A stretch of 64,000 bases of DNA, from positions 62,001-126,000 of the forward strand of contig JAFQCA010000027.1 of NCBI GenBank assembly GCA_017399485.1, given 5' to 3'. This stretch comes from Alistipes sp. GTDB taxonomy: Bacteria > Bacteroidota > Bacteroidia > Bacteroidales > Rikenellaceae. The notes under the pieces are model-generated. The model worked only from the letters and a program-made list of their open reading frames with translations, made no database searches and was not told the origin of the DNA. Positions 8,603 through 16,506 of this stretch are shown piece after piece. The translations under genes and the position numbers were made by a program. The first letter of the stretch is position 1; each line of letters opens with the position of its first letter.

Positions 8603-10597
8603 TTATTTCGCAGGTGTAATCTTCATAGTGAAACCACCACCGCGAGCCGCTGTGACCTTAATCTTAGTCTTGTTGTCGGCAGTCTGCTTAACGATGCGGA
8701 AATCGCTTGCTATCTTGTTGGCATTAACACCGTCCTGAATACTCTCAATCTCGAAAGTGCCTTCGGGGAGGAAACTGAGGTCCACCTCAATCTCGCGCTG
8801 TGACCAGTTGGTCAAACCTCCTACATACCAATTCTCGCCTGAGCGACGTGCTATAACGGCATATTCGCCAATCTTACCATCGAGTGCTACGGTCTGGTCC
8901 CATACGGTAGGAATCTCGGCGATGAACTCTGTACACTCCTTCTCCTTCTCGTAGTTCGAAGGTGAGTCGCACAACATATTGAACGGAGCCTCATAGATAA
9001 CATACATAGCCAACTGACGGCAACGAGTACCCTGACTCATAGGCTCCGAGTTGCTTGCGCGATAACTTGACTTCTGGGCGTTGCGCATAGCACCCTGAGT
9101 ATAATCCATCGGGCCTGCAACCATACGGATGAACGGAATCTGTACGTCGTAAGTCACCTGGTCCAACTCGAGGCCCGACCACTTCATCTGCTCCAAGCCG
9201 TTTACACCCTCGTAGTTCACCACGTTAGGATACTTGCGTGAGAGTCCGCAAGGCTTGTAAGCACCGTGGAAATCGACAAACATCTTATACTTTGCAGCCG
9301 TAGCAGCAGCACGCTCATAGAAATCTACCATCTGCTGGTCATCGCGGTCCATAAAGTCAATCTTGAAACCCTTGACGCCCAACTCCGAGTAGTGCTTGAA
9401 TACGTTGTCCATATCGCGGTCAACAGCCCAGTAACCACCCCAAAGTACGATGCCTACACCACGCTTTGCACCATAGTCGCACAAGTGCTTGATGTCAATC
9501 TCGGGTATAACCTGCATCAAATCGGCCTTCTTATTTACGCTCCAACCCTCGTCCAAGATAACGTACTCGATGCCGTTGCGTGATGCAAAGTCGATGTAAT
9601 ACTCATAAGTCTTGTTGTTTACGCCAGGAACGAAGTCAACGCCATAGAGGCCCCAATCGTTCCACCACTCCCAAGCAACCTTACCGGGCTTAATCCACGA
9701 TGTGTCGCCGATAGCGTTAGGCTGGCTTAGGCGGAATACCATATCGTTGTTCAACAACTCTGCGTCGTTGTTTGCAACGATGCATATACGCCAGGGGAAT
9801 GAGCGTGCGCCCTTAACCTCGGCGATGTAGGGCTTGCGAGTCTGTACCTCGCCCTGCAACATATTGTGGCCGCCCTGCTTAATCTGGTCGGGTACGGGAG
9901 CGAAGTTAGCGCCCAACTTGCTCTCACCCTGTGAGTGGAGATACATACCGGGATAACTTACGAGGTCAGTCTCGGTGATACAGACCTTCTTGTCACCCAT
10001 ATCAACCAATACGGGAAGGAACATCAAACGGTTCTGGCCCATCTGGCTCATCTTCTCGATGATGTAGGGCTGCTCGAATGAGTTGTAATACTGCTCCTCG
10101 AATTTCTTCTCCTTGTTGTTACGGACATAAGAGCAGTAAACTGTCTTGTCGCCATCGAACTTGTACTCCGAAATCTCGTTCTTTACGGTGTACTCGCCCG
10201 CGCGAGTCGATACAAAACGGTAAGCCGCTGCATCGTTGTAGGCGCGGAACTCGACAGCATAATCGCCCTTGAATGTAAGAGTCAGTGTCGAGCACTTGTC
10301 CTCTACCTCCGACTTCTTGTAAAGCGGTGAGGGGATAATCTCGTCAATCTTGCCTGTTGTGGCCTTGCGCAGACGTGGAGCCACGCCCCAAGTCTCATTC
10401 TCGTTAATCTGCATAGCAATCTGTGATGGTGCCAAAATAACATCCTCGCCTGATGTTACGCTCCAACGAATGTCGTTATCGACAGTAACCGTCACCTTCA
10501 ATTTTCCGTCGGGAGAGGTGATGCTTTTTACGGTTGGTTTGGCTTCGGCTACACATAGTGTAACAATAGCCAATAGTGATAAAAGAACTCTTTTCAT
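8603..10597 (-). CDS. GH97 glycoside hydrolase (alpha-glucosidase/alpha-galactosidase family)
   Basis: A secreted glycosidase of 664 residues. It has a signal peptide (MKRVLLSLLAIVTLCVAEA), an N-terminal beta-super-sandwich to about residue 300, a TIM barrel (WEWWNDWG, YVILDEGWS) and a C-terminal beta domain. The segment GFKIDFMDRDD at about 410-420 carries Asp414 where retaining GH97 enzymes (alpha-galactosidase branch) have their nucleophile. VDFHGAYKPCGLSRKYPN and NYEGVNGLEQ are further family motifs, the latter including candidate calcium or acid glutamates. A retaining mechanism is suggested; the substrate is not settled. A promoter-like TACCTTTG lies upstream. Confidence 0.93.
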   Translation of the reverse strand: MKRVLLSLLAIVTLCVAEAKPTVKSITSPDGKLKVTVTVDNDIRWSVTSGEDVILAPSQIAMQINENETWGVAPRLRKATTGKIDEIIPSPLYKKSEVEDKCSTLTLTFKGDYAVEFRAYNDAAAYRFVSTRAGEYTVKNEISEYKFDGDKTVYCSYVRNNKEKKFEEQYYNSFEQPYIIEKMSQMGQNRLMFLPVLVDMGDKKVCITETDLVSYPGMYLHSQGESKLGANFAPVPDQIKQGGHNMLQGEVQTRKPYIAEVKGARSFPWRICIVANNDAELLNNDMVFRLSQPNAIGDTSWIKPGKVAWEWWNDWGLYGVDFVPGVNNKTYEYYIDFASRNGIEYVILDEGWSVNKKADLMQVIPEIDIKHLCDYGAKRGVGIVLWGGYWAVDRDMDNVFKHYSELGVKGFKIDFMDRDDQQMVDFYERAAATAAKYKMFVDFHGAYKPCGLSRKYPNVVNYEGVNGLEQMKWSGLELDQVTYDVQIPFIRMVAGPMDYTQGAMRNAQKSSYRASNSEPMSQGTRCRQLAMYVIYEAPFNMLCDSPSNYEKEKECTEFIAEIPTVWDQTVALDGKIGEYAVIARRSGENWYVGGLTNWSQREIEVDLSFLPEGTFEIESIQDGVNANKIASDFRIVKQTADNKTKIKVTAARGGGFTMKITPAK

Positions 10598-10676
10598 ACT
10601 ATATTTTTGTTAAATATTTTGTTCCTCTTTGCTTTGTTGGGTTGCCTCCCCCTTGCAAAAATAGGTTTTCACGTTA

Positions 10677-10684
10677 CAAAGGTA
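10677..10684 (-). promoter_or_regulatory. candidate -7 element for the GH97 gene
   Basis: The minus strand reads TACCTTTG here, a TAnnTTTG match about 80 bases before the GH97 start. A second candidate, TATTTTTG, lies at 10656-10663. Upstream -33 matches are weak, so which is used is uncertain. Confidence 0.45.
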
Positions 10685-10698
10685 GTAAATTATGTTGA

Positions 10699-12855
10699 TT
10701 ACCAATCGGTAATCATCTCTTTTTCGTAATCATCGACCAATTTATCGAAGGCTTCCTCCTGCTCTTTGCTTAATTCGGCCTTCTGTCGCCACGCCTTCGA
10801 GCCGTAAACACCTGCTTTGGAGTAGTCGAAAGGCTTGAATCCAATCTTTTTGAGCATAGCCTTGTTCTTCGGGGTGAAATTACCTGCTGCGACATCGGCA
10901 AATTGCGGGTCGGCAATAACCGAATTGACGTCTTGTCCCTTCTTCTGCCACTCGTCGAAACTTATGCCCTGAAACTCAATCTTCTTTTCGCTATCGGTGC
11001 AGAAATAGCAGTTGTAATCCGATTTGTGCCCCACATTTGCCCAATTAATTCCGCACATCACGCCCTTGCTGTAGTAGATGATGTTGTGCGAAAATTCAAA
11101 CGAGAGGTGCTCCTCGACGCGCGAGGCCTCCAATTGTGTGCGAATCTGACCTGCAAAGATGTTGTTGCGTACGATGTTATCCTTACCGTAATGCTGGTGG
11201 AAACCGCCGCTTTTGCAGTTGTAGACAAGGTTGTTTTCGATGCGGATGCCCGTTGAACCCTCGTCGGTGTAGAGTCCCCAACCGCCGTAGTAGAGCGAGT
11301 AGATGTCGTGCAGAACATTGTTGCTCACCGATGTACCCTCCGACATTCCCAGAGTATAGACTCCTCCCATATCCGAGAGTTGCGCCCAACCCAAGTGGTG
11401 GATATGGTTGTATTCAACGATGTTGCGTTTGGCGGGGCTGTAGCCATAACCCCAAGTCCATCCAACCGATACTCCCGTATAGCGGAAGTCGGCAATGTCG
11501 TTGTGCGTCACCTGATTATCCGATGAGTGGAAGATAATCACACCTACTGCGCACGGAAATACAAAACCTCCGTGCTGAATAATGTTGTTGTCCACCTTGA
11601 TGTGGTGGGTAATCTCGGCGCGGTTATCGCGGATGGTGCTCTCACCAATCTTCACACCACTTGCCCCAACATCATATATATGGCATCGCTCCACCGAGCA
11701 ATCCGAGCAACCGCGCTTAAACCATACGCCACCCAATCCCGTATGCGCAATGGTACAGTCGGCAAAATGGATGTTACGTGCAAAGTTGGCCTCTACGACT
11801 GTGCCTATGCCTGCCGCAGCCTGCATCTGTACGTTTCCCTCGTTGGGGGTAAGGTATGAGGCATAGACGAAATCGATATTGCTGAATTTGACACCTTCGA
11901 CCTGCTGCTTGATACTCTCACCGTTGATTTTTATGAACTGCTGGGCTATGGGTATATGGCATACCGTATTTTCGATGCTCTCGCCTTCGCAGGGGATATA
12001 ATACAGCCAGCCATCCTCAGAGAGAATCCACTCGCCTTCGGCATCGAGAAAATTGAAATCGTTCTCGGCAAAGAAACGTGAACGGGTATCGATTGTATTC
12101 CACGGATATACTCCACGACCAGCGATAGTCATTACGCCACAAGAATCGACGTGCAGCAATGGGCGACGTGTGGTGTCCCACTTATGGAAAAATGTTATCA
12201 GTGGTTGGCCCAAAGCCTCCTTGTTTTTACTTGTCGGAGCATCCTCGCCGATATATTGCGTACGGCACTCGTTGCCAAAGGGGATGGGGTTGTTGGGAGT
12301 GATGTTCAACACCTCCCAACCATATATGTCGCGTCCCAGATTGGTTGAGTCGATAGGGATATGTTTCACCTGCTTGATGCCTGCAAATTCGCCACGATTA
12401 GGGCTCTGTGCGCGGAAACGACGTTCGCCGTTGATGTAAATCTGCTCGAATCGTAGGCCGTAACGCACAACTTCGGGGATGCGCACTCGCCACAGATTAT
12501 CCTCTACGGCTGTGAATCGCTCGGCCTGCATAGCGCCCGATATGGTGGTGCGCTCGGCAGTATTGGAGCCGCGAAACTCGATAGGCTTATGGAGAGAAGT
12601 GTCAATTTCGAGCGCCTCATATTGGGTGTAGGTGCCTGCGGCAAGGTTGACGACAAAACCATCTGTCGCGGCATCTTCTTGCAGTGCGACGGCTCGTGCG
12701 ACGGCTCCTTGAAGTGTTAAAAGCGGCTCTTTGACGCTACCGATGTTGGAGTCGTTGCCTGTTGGCGAGACATATAATTCACGCACGGCGGCTACGGCTG
12801 TAAGGCTCTGCCATAATGTTGCCGCTATTATTAAAATTATAAATCTTATTTTCAT
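10699..12855 (-). CDS. secreted right-handed beta-helix protein (possible GH141-like or pectate-lyase-fold enzyme)
   Basis: A signal peptide (MKIRFIILIIAATLWQSLTAVA) precedes a segment typical of polysaccharide-active beta-helix proteins: ELYVSPTGNDSNIGSVKEPLLTL. Regular beta-helix coils follow, rich in N/D-x-I-x-H patterns (FSNIDFVYA, IHFADCTIAHTG, VSNNVLHDIYS, RIENNLVYNC, IVRNNIFAG). The length of 718 residues and the N-terminal layout resemble GH141-type glycan hydrolases. Catalytic residues cannot be assigned by eye, so the exact activity is open. It precedes GH97 on the same strand by about 100 bases and may share its substrate. Confidence 0.75.
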   Translation of the reverse strand: MKIRFIILIIAATLWQSLTAVAAVRELYVSPTGNDSNIGSVKEPLLTLQGAVARAVALQEDAATDGFVVNLAAGTYTQYEALEIDTSLHKPIEFRGSNTAERTTISGAMQAERFTAVEDNLWRVRIPEVVRYGLRFEQIYINGERRFRAQSPNRGEFAGIKQVKHIPIDSTNLGRDIYGWEVLNITPNNPIPFGNECRTQYIGEDAPTSKNKEALGQPLITFFHKWDTTRRPLLHVDSCGVMTIAGRGVYPWNTIDTRSRFFAENDFNFLDAEGEWILSEDGWLYYIPCEGESIENTVCHIPIAQQFIKINGESIKQQVEGVKFSNIDFVYASYLTPNEGNVQMQAAAGIGTVVEANFARNIHFADCTIAHTGLGGVWFKRGCSDCSVERCHIYDVGASGVKIGESTIRDNRAEITHHIKVDNNIIQHGGFVFPCAVGVIIFHSSDNQVTHNDIADFRYTGVSVGWTWGYGYSPAKRNIVEYNHIHHLGWAQLSDMGGVYTLGMSEGTSVSNNVLHDIYSLYYGGWGLYTDEGSTGIRIENNLVYNCKSGGFHQHYGKDNIVRNNIFAGQIRTQLEASRVEEHLSFEFSHNIIYYSKGVMCGINWANVGHKSDYNCYFCTDSEKKIEFQGISFDEWQKKGQDVNSVIADPQFADVAAGNFTPKNKAMLKKIGFKPFDYSKAGVYGSKAWRQKAELSKEQEEAFDKLVDDYEKEMITDW

Positions 12856-12880
12856 ATCTCGAGGATTGGTAATTATAGTA

Positions 12881-12888
12881 CAAAGTTA
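12881..12888 (-). promoter_or_regulatory. candidate -7 element for the beta-helix gene
   Basis: The minus strand reads TAACTTTG, 26 bases before the start codon. No good -33 element is seen at the usual distance. Confidence 0.4.
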
Positions 12889-12920
12889 GTCAATTTGCGT
12901 TAAAATGACAAGGAAAACTA

Positions 12921-12951
12921 TTGACGCATAACGATATTAATGTTATTTTTG
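12921..12951 (+). promoter_or_regulatory. candidate promoter for the stefin-like gene
   Basis: TTGA at 12921-12924 and TATTTTTG at 12944-12951 are separated by 19 bases, close to the TTTG-N19-TAnnTTTG consensus. The -7 element ends 22 bases before the ATG at 12974, so a start upstream of that (12953) would lie at the transcription start. Confidence 0.5.
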
Positions 12952-12973
12952 TATGTTAAAATATGTAATCATT

Positions 12974-13333
12974 ATGAGATACGTATATATTCTACTCCTT
13001 GCTGCTGTCTTGTCGTGTGCCAATATGTCGTGCGACAGACTCTCAGGCATTACATCCGAGCGGAGTGTGGTTGGCGGTTATTCCGAGCCACGCAAATTAA
13101 GCGACGAGGAGCGGGCTCTGTTCGACAGCGTGGCCGCCGAAATTGCAGGCGTGAAGTATGAGCCTATAAATGTTGCGACGCAGATTGTGGCAGACACCAA
13201 CTACCGTTTCCTATGCAAAGGTAAAGAGACAGAGCGTCGCGGTAAGAAATTCTATGCTGTCATTGTTGTACACAAGCCCCTGCCTAATGCGGGCGAGCCG
13301 CGCGTGATGTCCATCGAGCGGCAGAAACGATAA
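12974..13333 (+). CDS. small lipoprotein with stefin/cystatin-like domain
   Basis: The protein has 119 residues from MRYVYILLLAAVLSC, with a candidate lipobox Val-Leu-Ser-Cys. The mature part resembles type-1 cystatins (stefins), inhibitors of papain-like cysteine proteases. It has an N-terminal GGYSEPRKLS like the stefin Gly-Gly region, a helix (DEERALFDSVAAEIAG), then TQIVADTNYRF matching the inhibitory loop and strand QVVAGTNYYI, and a later HKPLPNAGEP like the second loop. The conserved loop Gly is Asp here, so inhibitory activity is uncertain. The assignment is by eye. It is followed by the xer gene after 40 bases. Confidence 0.62.
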   Translation: MRYVYILLLAAVLSCANMSCDRLSGITSERSVVGGYSEPRKLSDEERALFDSVAAEIAGVKYEPINVATQIVADTNYRFLCKGKETERRGKKFYAVIVVHKPLPNAGEPRVMSIERQKR

Positions 13334-13373
13334 TCTCATATCGGGTGTTGAATCACTAAACCGACAATTAGCA

Positions 13374-14300
13374 ATGGAGAATCACTCGCTGATAGACAGA
13401 TTCATTACATATATTACCGCCGAACGTCGTTACTCACCGCTTACGGCGCGTAATTATCTGTATGATTTAACCACTTTCGAGGAGTGGGGGCGCAGTGCTT
13501 GTGGCAAGGATTTCTCGTTGCGCGAGGTTACTGCTGCCGATGTGGGTAATTGGGTTATGCATCTGTCGGATTCGGGGCGTTTGAAGAGTTCTTCGATTAA
13601 TAGAGCCGTGGCCACGTTGCGCTCGTTCTATCGCTATCTGCGCCGCAAGGATATAATCCATCACGATATATTTGCCTCGGTGCAGAGTCTGCCTACGTCG
13701 CGACGCCTGCCCACGTTTGTCCCCGAAGGTAATATGGTCAATGTGGTGAATGTTGTCCTGCAACGGCTGGACGATGGCACTTGGATAGAGAAACGTGATG
13801 CGTTGATAGTCCTGATTCTTTATACCTGCGGGTTACGTCTGGCGGAGTTGTGTGGAGTTAATCTATCTGATTTTGAGAACGATTACACATCGTTGCGCGT
13901 TCGGGGTAAGGGCGATAAGGTCCGTATCGTGCCGTTGGTTGAGCGCGTGAGCCGCGAAGTGAAGAGATATTTAATGCAAAATTTCGATGAAAATATTTGC
14001 GTATCTGGAGAAAATGCACTATTTTTATCCAAGCGTGGTGGACGAATCTCAAGAAGCGACATCCAACGTAGTGTGGCACGTCTTCTGCGGGAGTGTGGAG
14101 TGCAGGGCAAGTGTTCGCCTCACGTCTTGCGCCACACCTTTGCGACGCACCTCTTGAACGATGGTGCCGACCTGCGTGAGATACAGGAACTGATGGGCCA
14201 CTCGTCGTTGAGTGCGACACAAGTCTATACGCATAACAACATTGCGCAGTTGCAACGCATATATGCTATGGCGCATCCTCGCTCGGCGGGGGAGTTGTAG
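13374..14300 (+). CDS. tyrosine recombinase XerC/XerD
   Basis: A site-specific recombinase of 308 residues that resolves chromosome dimers at dif during division. The N-terminal SAM-like domain is at 1-95. The catalytic domain shows the Arg in TCGLRLAELCGVNLSD, the Lys in RGKGDKVRIVPL, His-x-x-Arg in HVLRHTFATHLL, a second His in LMGHSSLSATQVY and the nucleophile Tyr at the end of that motif. The length and plain context, next to hpf rather than cargo genes, point to the housekeeping Xer and not a mobile-element integrase. Choosing between XerC and XerD needs a tree. Confidence 0.93.
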   Translation: MENHSLIDRFITYITAERRYSPLTARNYLYDLTTFEEWGRSACGKDFSLREVTAADVGNWVMHLSDSGRLKSSSINRAVATLRSFYRYLRRKDIIHHDIFASVQSLPTSRRLPTFVPEGNMVNVVNVVLQRLDDGTWIEKRDALIVLILYTCGLRLAELCGVNLSDFENDYTSLRVRGKGDKVRIVPLVERVSREVKRYLMQNFDENICVSGENALFLSKRGGRISRSDIQRSVARLLRECGVQGKCSPHVLRHTFATHLLNDGADLREIQELMGHSSLSATQVYTHNNIAQLQRIYAMAHPRSAGEL

Positions 14301-14639
14301 GATAGGGGAATAGGATGCGTAGCCGCAGCGCGACAGGAGAGGAGATAGGCGACGGCTTGAAGATAGGTTGCCGATAAATTTTGACAGGACGAACTCTCAA
14401 GTGGAGTTCGCATAATATAATGGGTGATTATATACCAAATTACACAACCGTAGGTTGTACCTCATTCGGAGCCTAAAAAAGGCGACCAAAGCCCCTGCCT
14501 GAGGCGGGGGTGGGGGTGGGTCAGACTTGTAAATGCGGCTAAAAGCCGCAATGTAGGCTTAAAGAAGCAAAACGACTTAATAGTAGTGTAATATGCTATG
14601 TAAGTACCATATAATGTTTAACTTCTAAATTTTAGGGCT
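14301..14639. other. 339-bp intergenic region with hairpins, no gene
   Basis: No coding sequence is apparent. The region holds a hairpin CGAACTC...GAGTTCG (about 14391-14411), the repeat copy at 14439-14506 and a hairpin TGCGGC-TAAAA-GCCGCA (14534-14550). No clear promoter for hpf was found. Confidence 0.6.
14439..14506 (+). repeat. dispersed repeat family C, copy 1
   Basis: The segment starting CACAACCGTAGGTTGTACCT and ending CAAAGCCCCTGCCTGAGGC is closely matched at 63709-63775. It opens with a small hairpin (ACAACC/GGTTGT) and is intergenic in both places. Confidence 0.7.
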
Positions 14640-14927
14640 ATGGATGTACAGATTCAGTCAGTGAAATTCGATGCGAGTTCTAAATTAATTGAATTCATCG
14701 AGAAAAAGTTATCCAAGTTGGACCGTGTTGCCGAGAATGCTATCGGAGTAGATGTTGTTTTGAAACTCGAGAAGGATAGCGAAAAGGGAAATAAAGTTGC
14801 AGTGGTTACATTGCGTGTTCCCGGCGGTGACATTCGCGTGGAGGAGCAGGCCCACACATTCGAAGAGGCCATCGACAATGTAATGGATGTAATGAAGCGC
14901 CAGATTGAGAGGCGTAAAGATAAGTAG
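14640..14927 (+). CDS. hpf: ribosome hibernation-promoting factor (HPF/RaiA short form)
   Basis: A protein of 95 residues that binds the 30S decoding centre and silences ribosomes in stationary phase. The beta-alpha-beta-beta-beta-alpha fold is visible: MDVQIQSVKFDAS, the helix LIEFIEKKLSKLDRV, then VVLKLEK, KVAVVTLRVPGGDIRVEEQ and the C-terminal helix FEEAIDNVMDVMKRQIER. There is no long C-terminal dimerisation domain, so it is the short type. The neighbouring Xer gene is its usual Bacteroidales partner. A strong terminator follows. Confidence 0.93.
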   Translation: MDVQIQSVKFDASSKLIEFIEKKLSKLDRVAENAIGVDVVLKLEKDSEKGNKVAVVTLRVPGGDIRVEEQAHTFEEAIDNVMDVMKRQIERRKDK

Positions 14928-14932
14928 AAATC

Positions 14933-14970
14933 AAAAAATAGGTTGCTCATAATAAGCGACCTATTTTTTT
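14933..14970 (+). terminator. intrinsic terminator after hpf
   Basis: AAAAAATAGGTTGCT pairs with AGCGACCTATTTTTT (one mismatch) around TCATAATA and ends in T7. It starts five bases after the hpf stop codon. Confidence 0.9.
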
Positions 14971-14971
14971 G

Positions 14972-15168
14972 TAATTCAAAATTCAAAATTCAAAATTTTG
15001 GATTTTAAGAATTACAGACTCCTCCGTCACTCGTAAAAGCGAGTGCCACCTCCTCTACTTTAGAGGAGGAAATTTATAAAAGATAAAAGAGATAAGAGCA
15101 AAGATAAAAGAAATATTACCGCGCGTCAGCCTATCAATTTTGAATTTTGAATCTTGAATTTTGAATTA
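14972..15168. repeat. composite inverted repeat between hpf and the VanX-like gene
   Basis: Iterated AATTCAAA units at 14972-15000 are inverted as TTTGAATT units at 15135-15168, bounding about 135 bp. Inside are two perfect hairpins, CACTCG/CGAGTG and CCTCCTCT/AGAGGAGG. The structure looks like a small non-autonomous element; no transposase is present. Confidence 0.6.
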
Positions 15169-15172
15169 CATT

Positions 15173-15189
15173 GGCTTGGTGGAGTGACG
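15173..15189 (+). repeat. right-end remnant of repeat family B
   Basis: GGCTTGGTGGAGTGACG differs at one base from the right terminus of the full copies at 19297-19405 and 39562-39669. It abuts the composite inverted repeat. Confidence 0.5.
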
Positions 15190-15229
15190 TGATATAAAAT
15201 TCAAAAAATCAGGGATAAAGCCCCTTCTC

Positions 15230-15949
15230 CTAAAAGTCGAGCAGCGGATAAATCTCGCGGGTGCGGGGCATTGAGATGCGCTCCTGATAGTGCCACCACT
15301 CCTTGGCATAGGGGCGCAGGCCGACGGCATCCATAATCTCCAGCAGCAGCGTGCGGTTGCGGGCCGCCTCGTCGGATATTATCCCCTCCTTGCGTTGCCA
15401 TTCGACATAGGCCTTGTAACTCTCCAGCGTGGTGTTCTTGTCGGTCCCAATCCACGCCTCACGACCAAAATGGTCAAACGGCGCACCCATATCAAGTATC
15501 TGTCCATTGCCGTCGATGATGGTCAAATCAACCGCTACACCATAGTTGTGACGCCCTCCGCGCGCTCCGTCGGCAACGTATGCCGTCAGGGGTGTACCCT
15601 CCACCGCTTTGCGCATACGTTTCTGCACACTTAACGGGCGGGCTGCATCGTATATGAGCAACGAATAGTTGGGGTGACGCTCGCGCAGGAGACGTTGTGC
15701 CTCGACAATCTTTTTGGCAAAGTGCGGGCGGAAAAAGGCCTTGCGCAGTGTGCCGTACATATTCTGTCCGACGAAATTATCCTCCGTAGCGTATTTGAGC
15801 AAAACCTCAATCTCGTCGTCAAGCGATTGTATATCAACAAGCCCCGCCTTAAGCATCTTCTGGTTGTAGTCCGCAGTGTTATTCTGCGCTACAATGCCAA
15901 TTAGAGGGAAGAAGAGCGCCCAGAGCAGAAGAACTATTTTTCTTTCCAT
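15230..15949 (-). CDS. D-alanyl-D-alanine dipeptidase-like zinc peptidase (VanX/DdpX, M15D)
   Basis: A secreted or periplasmic M15D peptidase of 239 residues with a signal peptide (MERKIVLLLWALFFPLIGIVAQ). The zinc motif His-x6-Asp is in GGRHNYGVAVDLTI, and the Glu-Trp-Trp-His motif with catalytic Glu and third zinc ligand is in YAKEWWHYQ. The substrate-side Arg is in YDAARPLSVQKRM. Homologues hydrolyse D-Ala-D-Ala in peptidoglycan recycling or glycopeptide resistance; without vanH/vanA partners, recycling is the likelier role. Its start overlaps the upstream CYTH gene by 16 bases. Confidence 0.92.
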   Translation of the reverse strand: MERKIVLLLWALFFPLIGIVAQNNTADYNQKMLKAGLVDIQSLDDEIEVLLKYATEDNFVGQNMYGTLRKAFFRPHFAKKIVEAQRLLRERHPNYSLLIYDAARPLSVQKRMRKAVEGTPLTAYVADGARGGRHNYGVAVDLTIIDGNGQILDMGAPFDHFGREAWIGTDKNTTLESYKAYVEWQRKEGIISDEAARNRTLLLEIMDAVGLRPYAKEWWHYQERISMPRTREIYPLLDF

Positions 15950-16410
15950 TGCGAATAGGGCATCTTAAGCAGTTGCGAGTTGTAGTAACGTCTGTCGCCT
16001 GTCACCTCGCGGCCTAACCACGTGGGGTGAAGGAACTCCTCGTCGGCGGATTGCAACTCTATCTCGGCAACAATCAATCCCGCATTTTCTCCATAGAAAC
16101 AGTCTATCTCGAATGTGTGTCCGTCAGCCATCGGGGCCAGGTGGCGCACCTTGCTGATGGTGCCTGCGCTGAACGATAGCAGTTCGCGAGCCTCGTTGAT
16201 GGGAATCTCATACTCCCACTCCTGACGTGTGGTGCCTTCGGCATTGGTGCGGCCCTTGATGGTCAGAAAACCCCTCTCGTCGCGGGTGCGTATGCGTAGA
16301 GTAAGTTGTTCGGAGCGAGCCACATAGCCCTGCTCAATGCGCGAAGATGAGGTTACGTCGGGCATAAAATCGCCACAAACCAAGAATTTACGTTCTATCT
16401 CTTGTGCCAT
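15934..16410 (-). CDS. CYTH-domain phosphatase/cyclase-like protein
   Basis: A single CYTH (triphosphate tunnel) domain of about 158 residues. It begins with the signature Glu-x-Glu-x-Lys in MAQEIERKFLV, followed by IEQGYVA, LTLRIRTRDERGFLTIKG and alternating charged residues lining the tunnel. Family members act on inorganic triphosphate, thiamine triphosphate or ATP. The start at 16410 is preferred over 16431 because the N-terminus then matches the family and a TAATTTTG promoter element covers the longer start. The 3' end overlaps the VanX-like gene. Confidence 0.9.
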   Translation of the reverse strand: MAQEIERKFLVCGDFMPDVTSSSRIEQGYVARSEQLTLRIRTRDERGFLTIKGRTNAEGTTRQEWEYEIPINEARELLSFSAGTISKVRHLAPMADGHTFEIDCFYGENAGLIVAEIELQSADEEFLHPTWLGREVTGDRRYYNSQLLKMPYSQWKEK

Positions 16411-16428
16411 AGGATTGTCTGTTTTCGA

Positions 16429-16436
16429 CAAAATTA
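16429..16436 (-). promoter_or_regulatory. candidate -7 element for the CYTH-VanX operon
   Basis: The minus strand reads TAATTTTG. Transcription would begin around 16422, giving a 12-nt leader to the ATG at 16410 and excluding the upstream start. Confidence 0.5.
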
Positions 16437-16448
16437 CACATTTTTATA

Positions 16449-16492
16449 GAAAACAATCGAGGCTGCCCGCAAAAACTTCTTCGGCAGCCTCG
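16449..16492 (-). terminator. intrinsic terminator after the response regulator
   Basis: On the minus strand CGAGGCTGCC pairs perfectly with GGCAGCCTCG (plus coordinates 16483-16492 and 16458-16467), followed by ATTGTTTTC. It lies just past the response-regulator stop. Confidence 0.75.
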
Positions 16493-16506
16493 CGTTTATC
16501 GGCTTG

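Noticed and set aside
13374..14300. Xer-type recombinase as the integrase of a mobile element
   Set aside because: Its length, motifs and hpf neighbour fit the housekeeping Xer; there are no flanking attachment sites or cargo.
15230..15949. VanX-like gene as part of a glycopeptide-resistance cluster
   Set aside because: No vanH, vanA/B ligase or vanRS lies next to it; a recycling or cell-wall dipeptidase is more likely.
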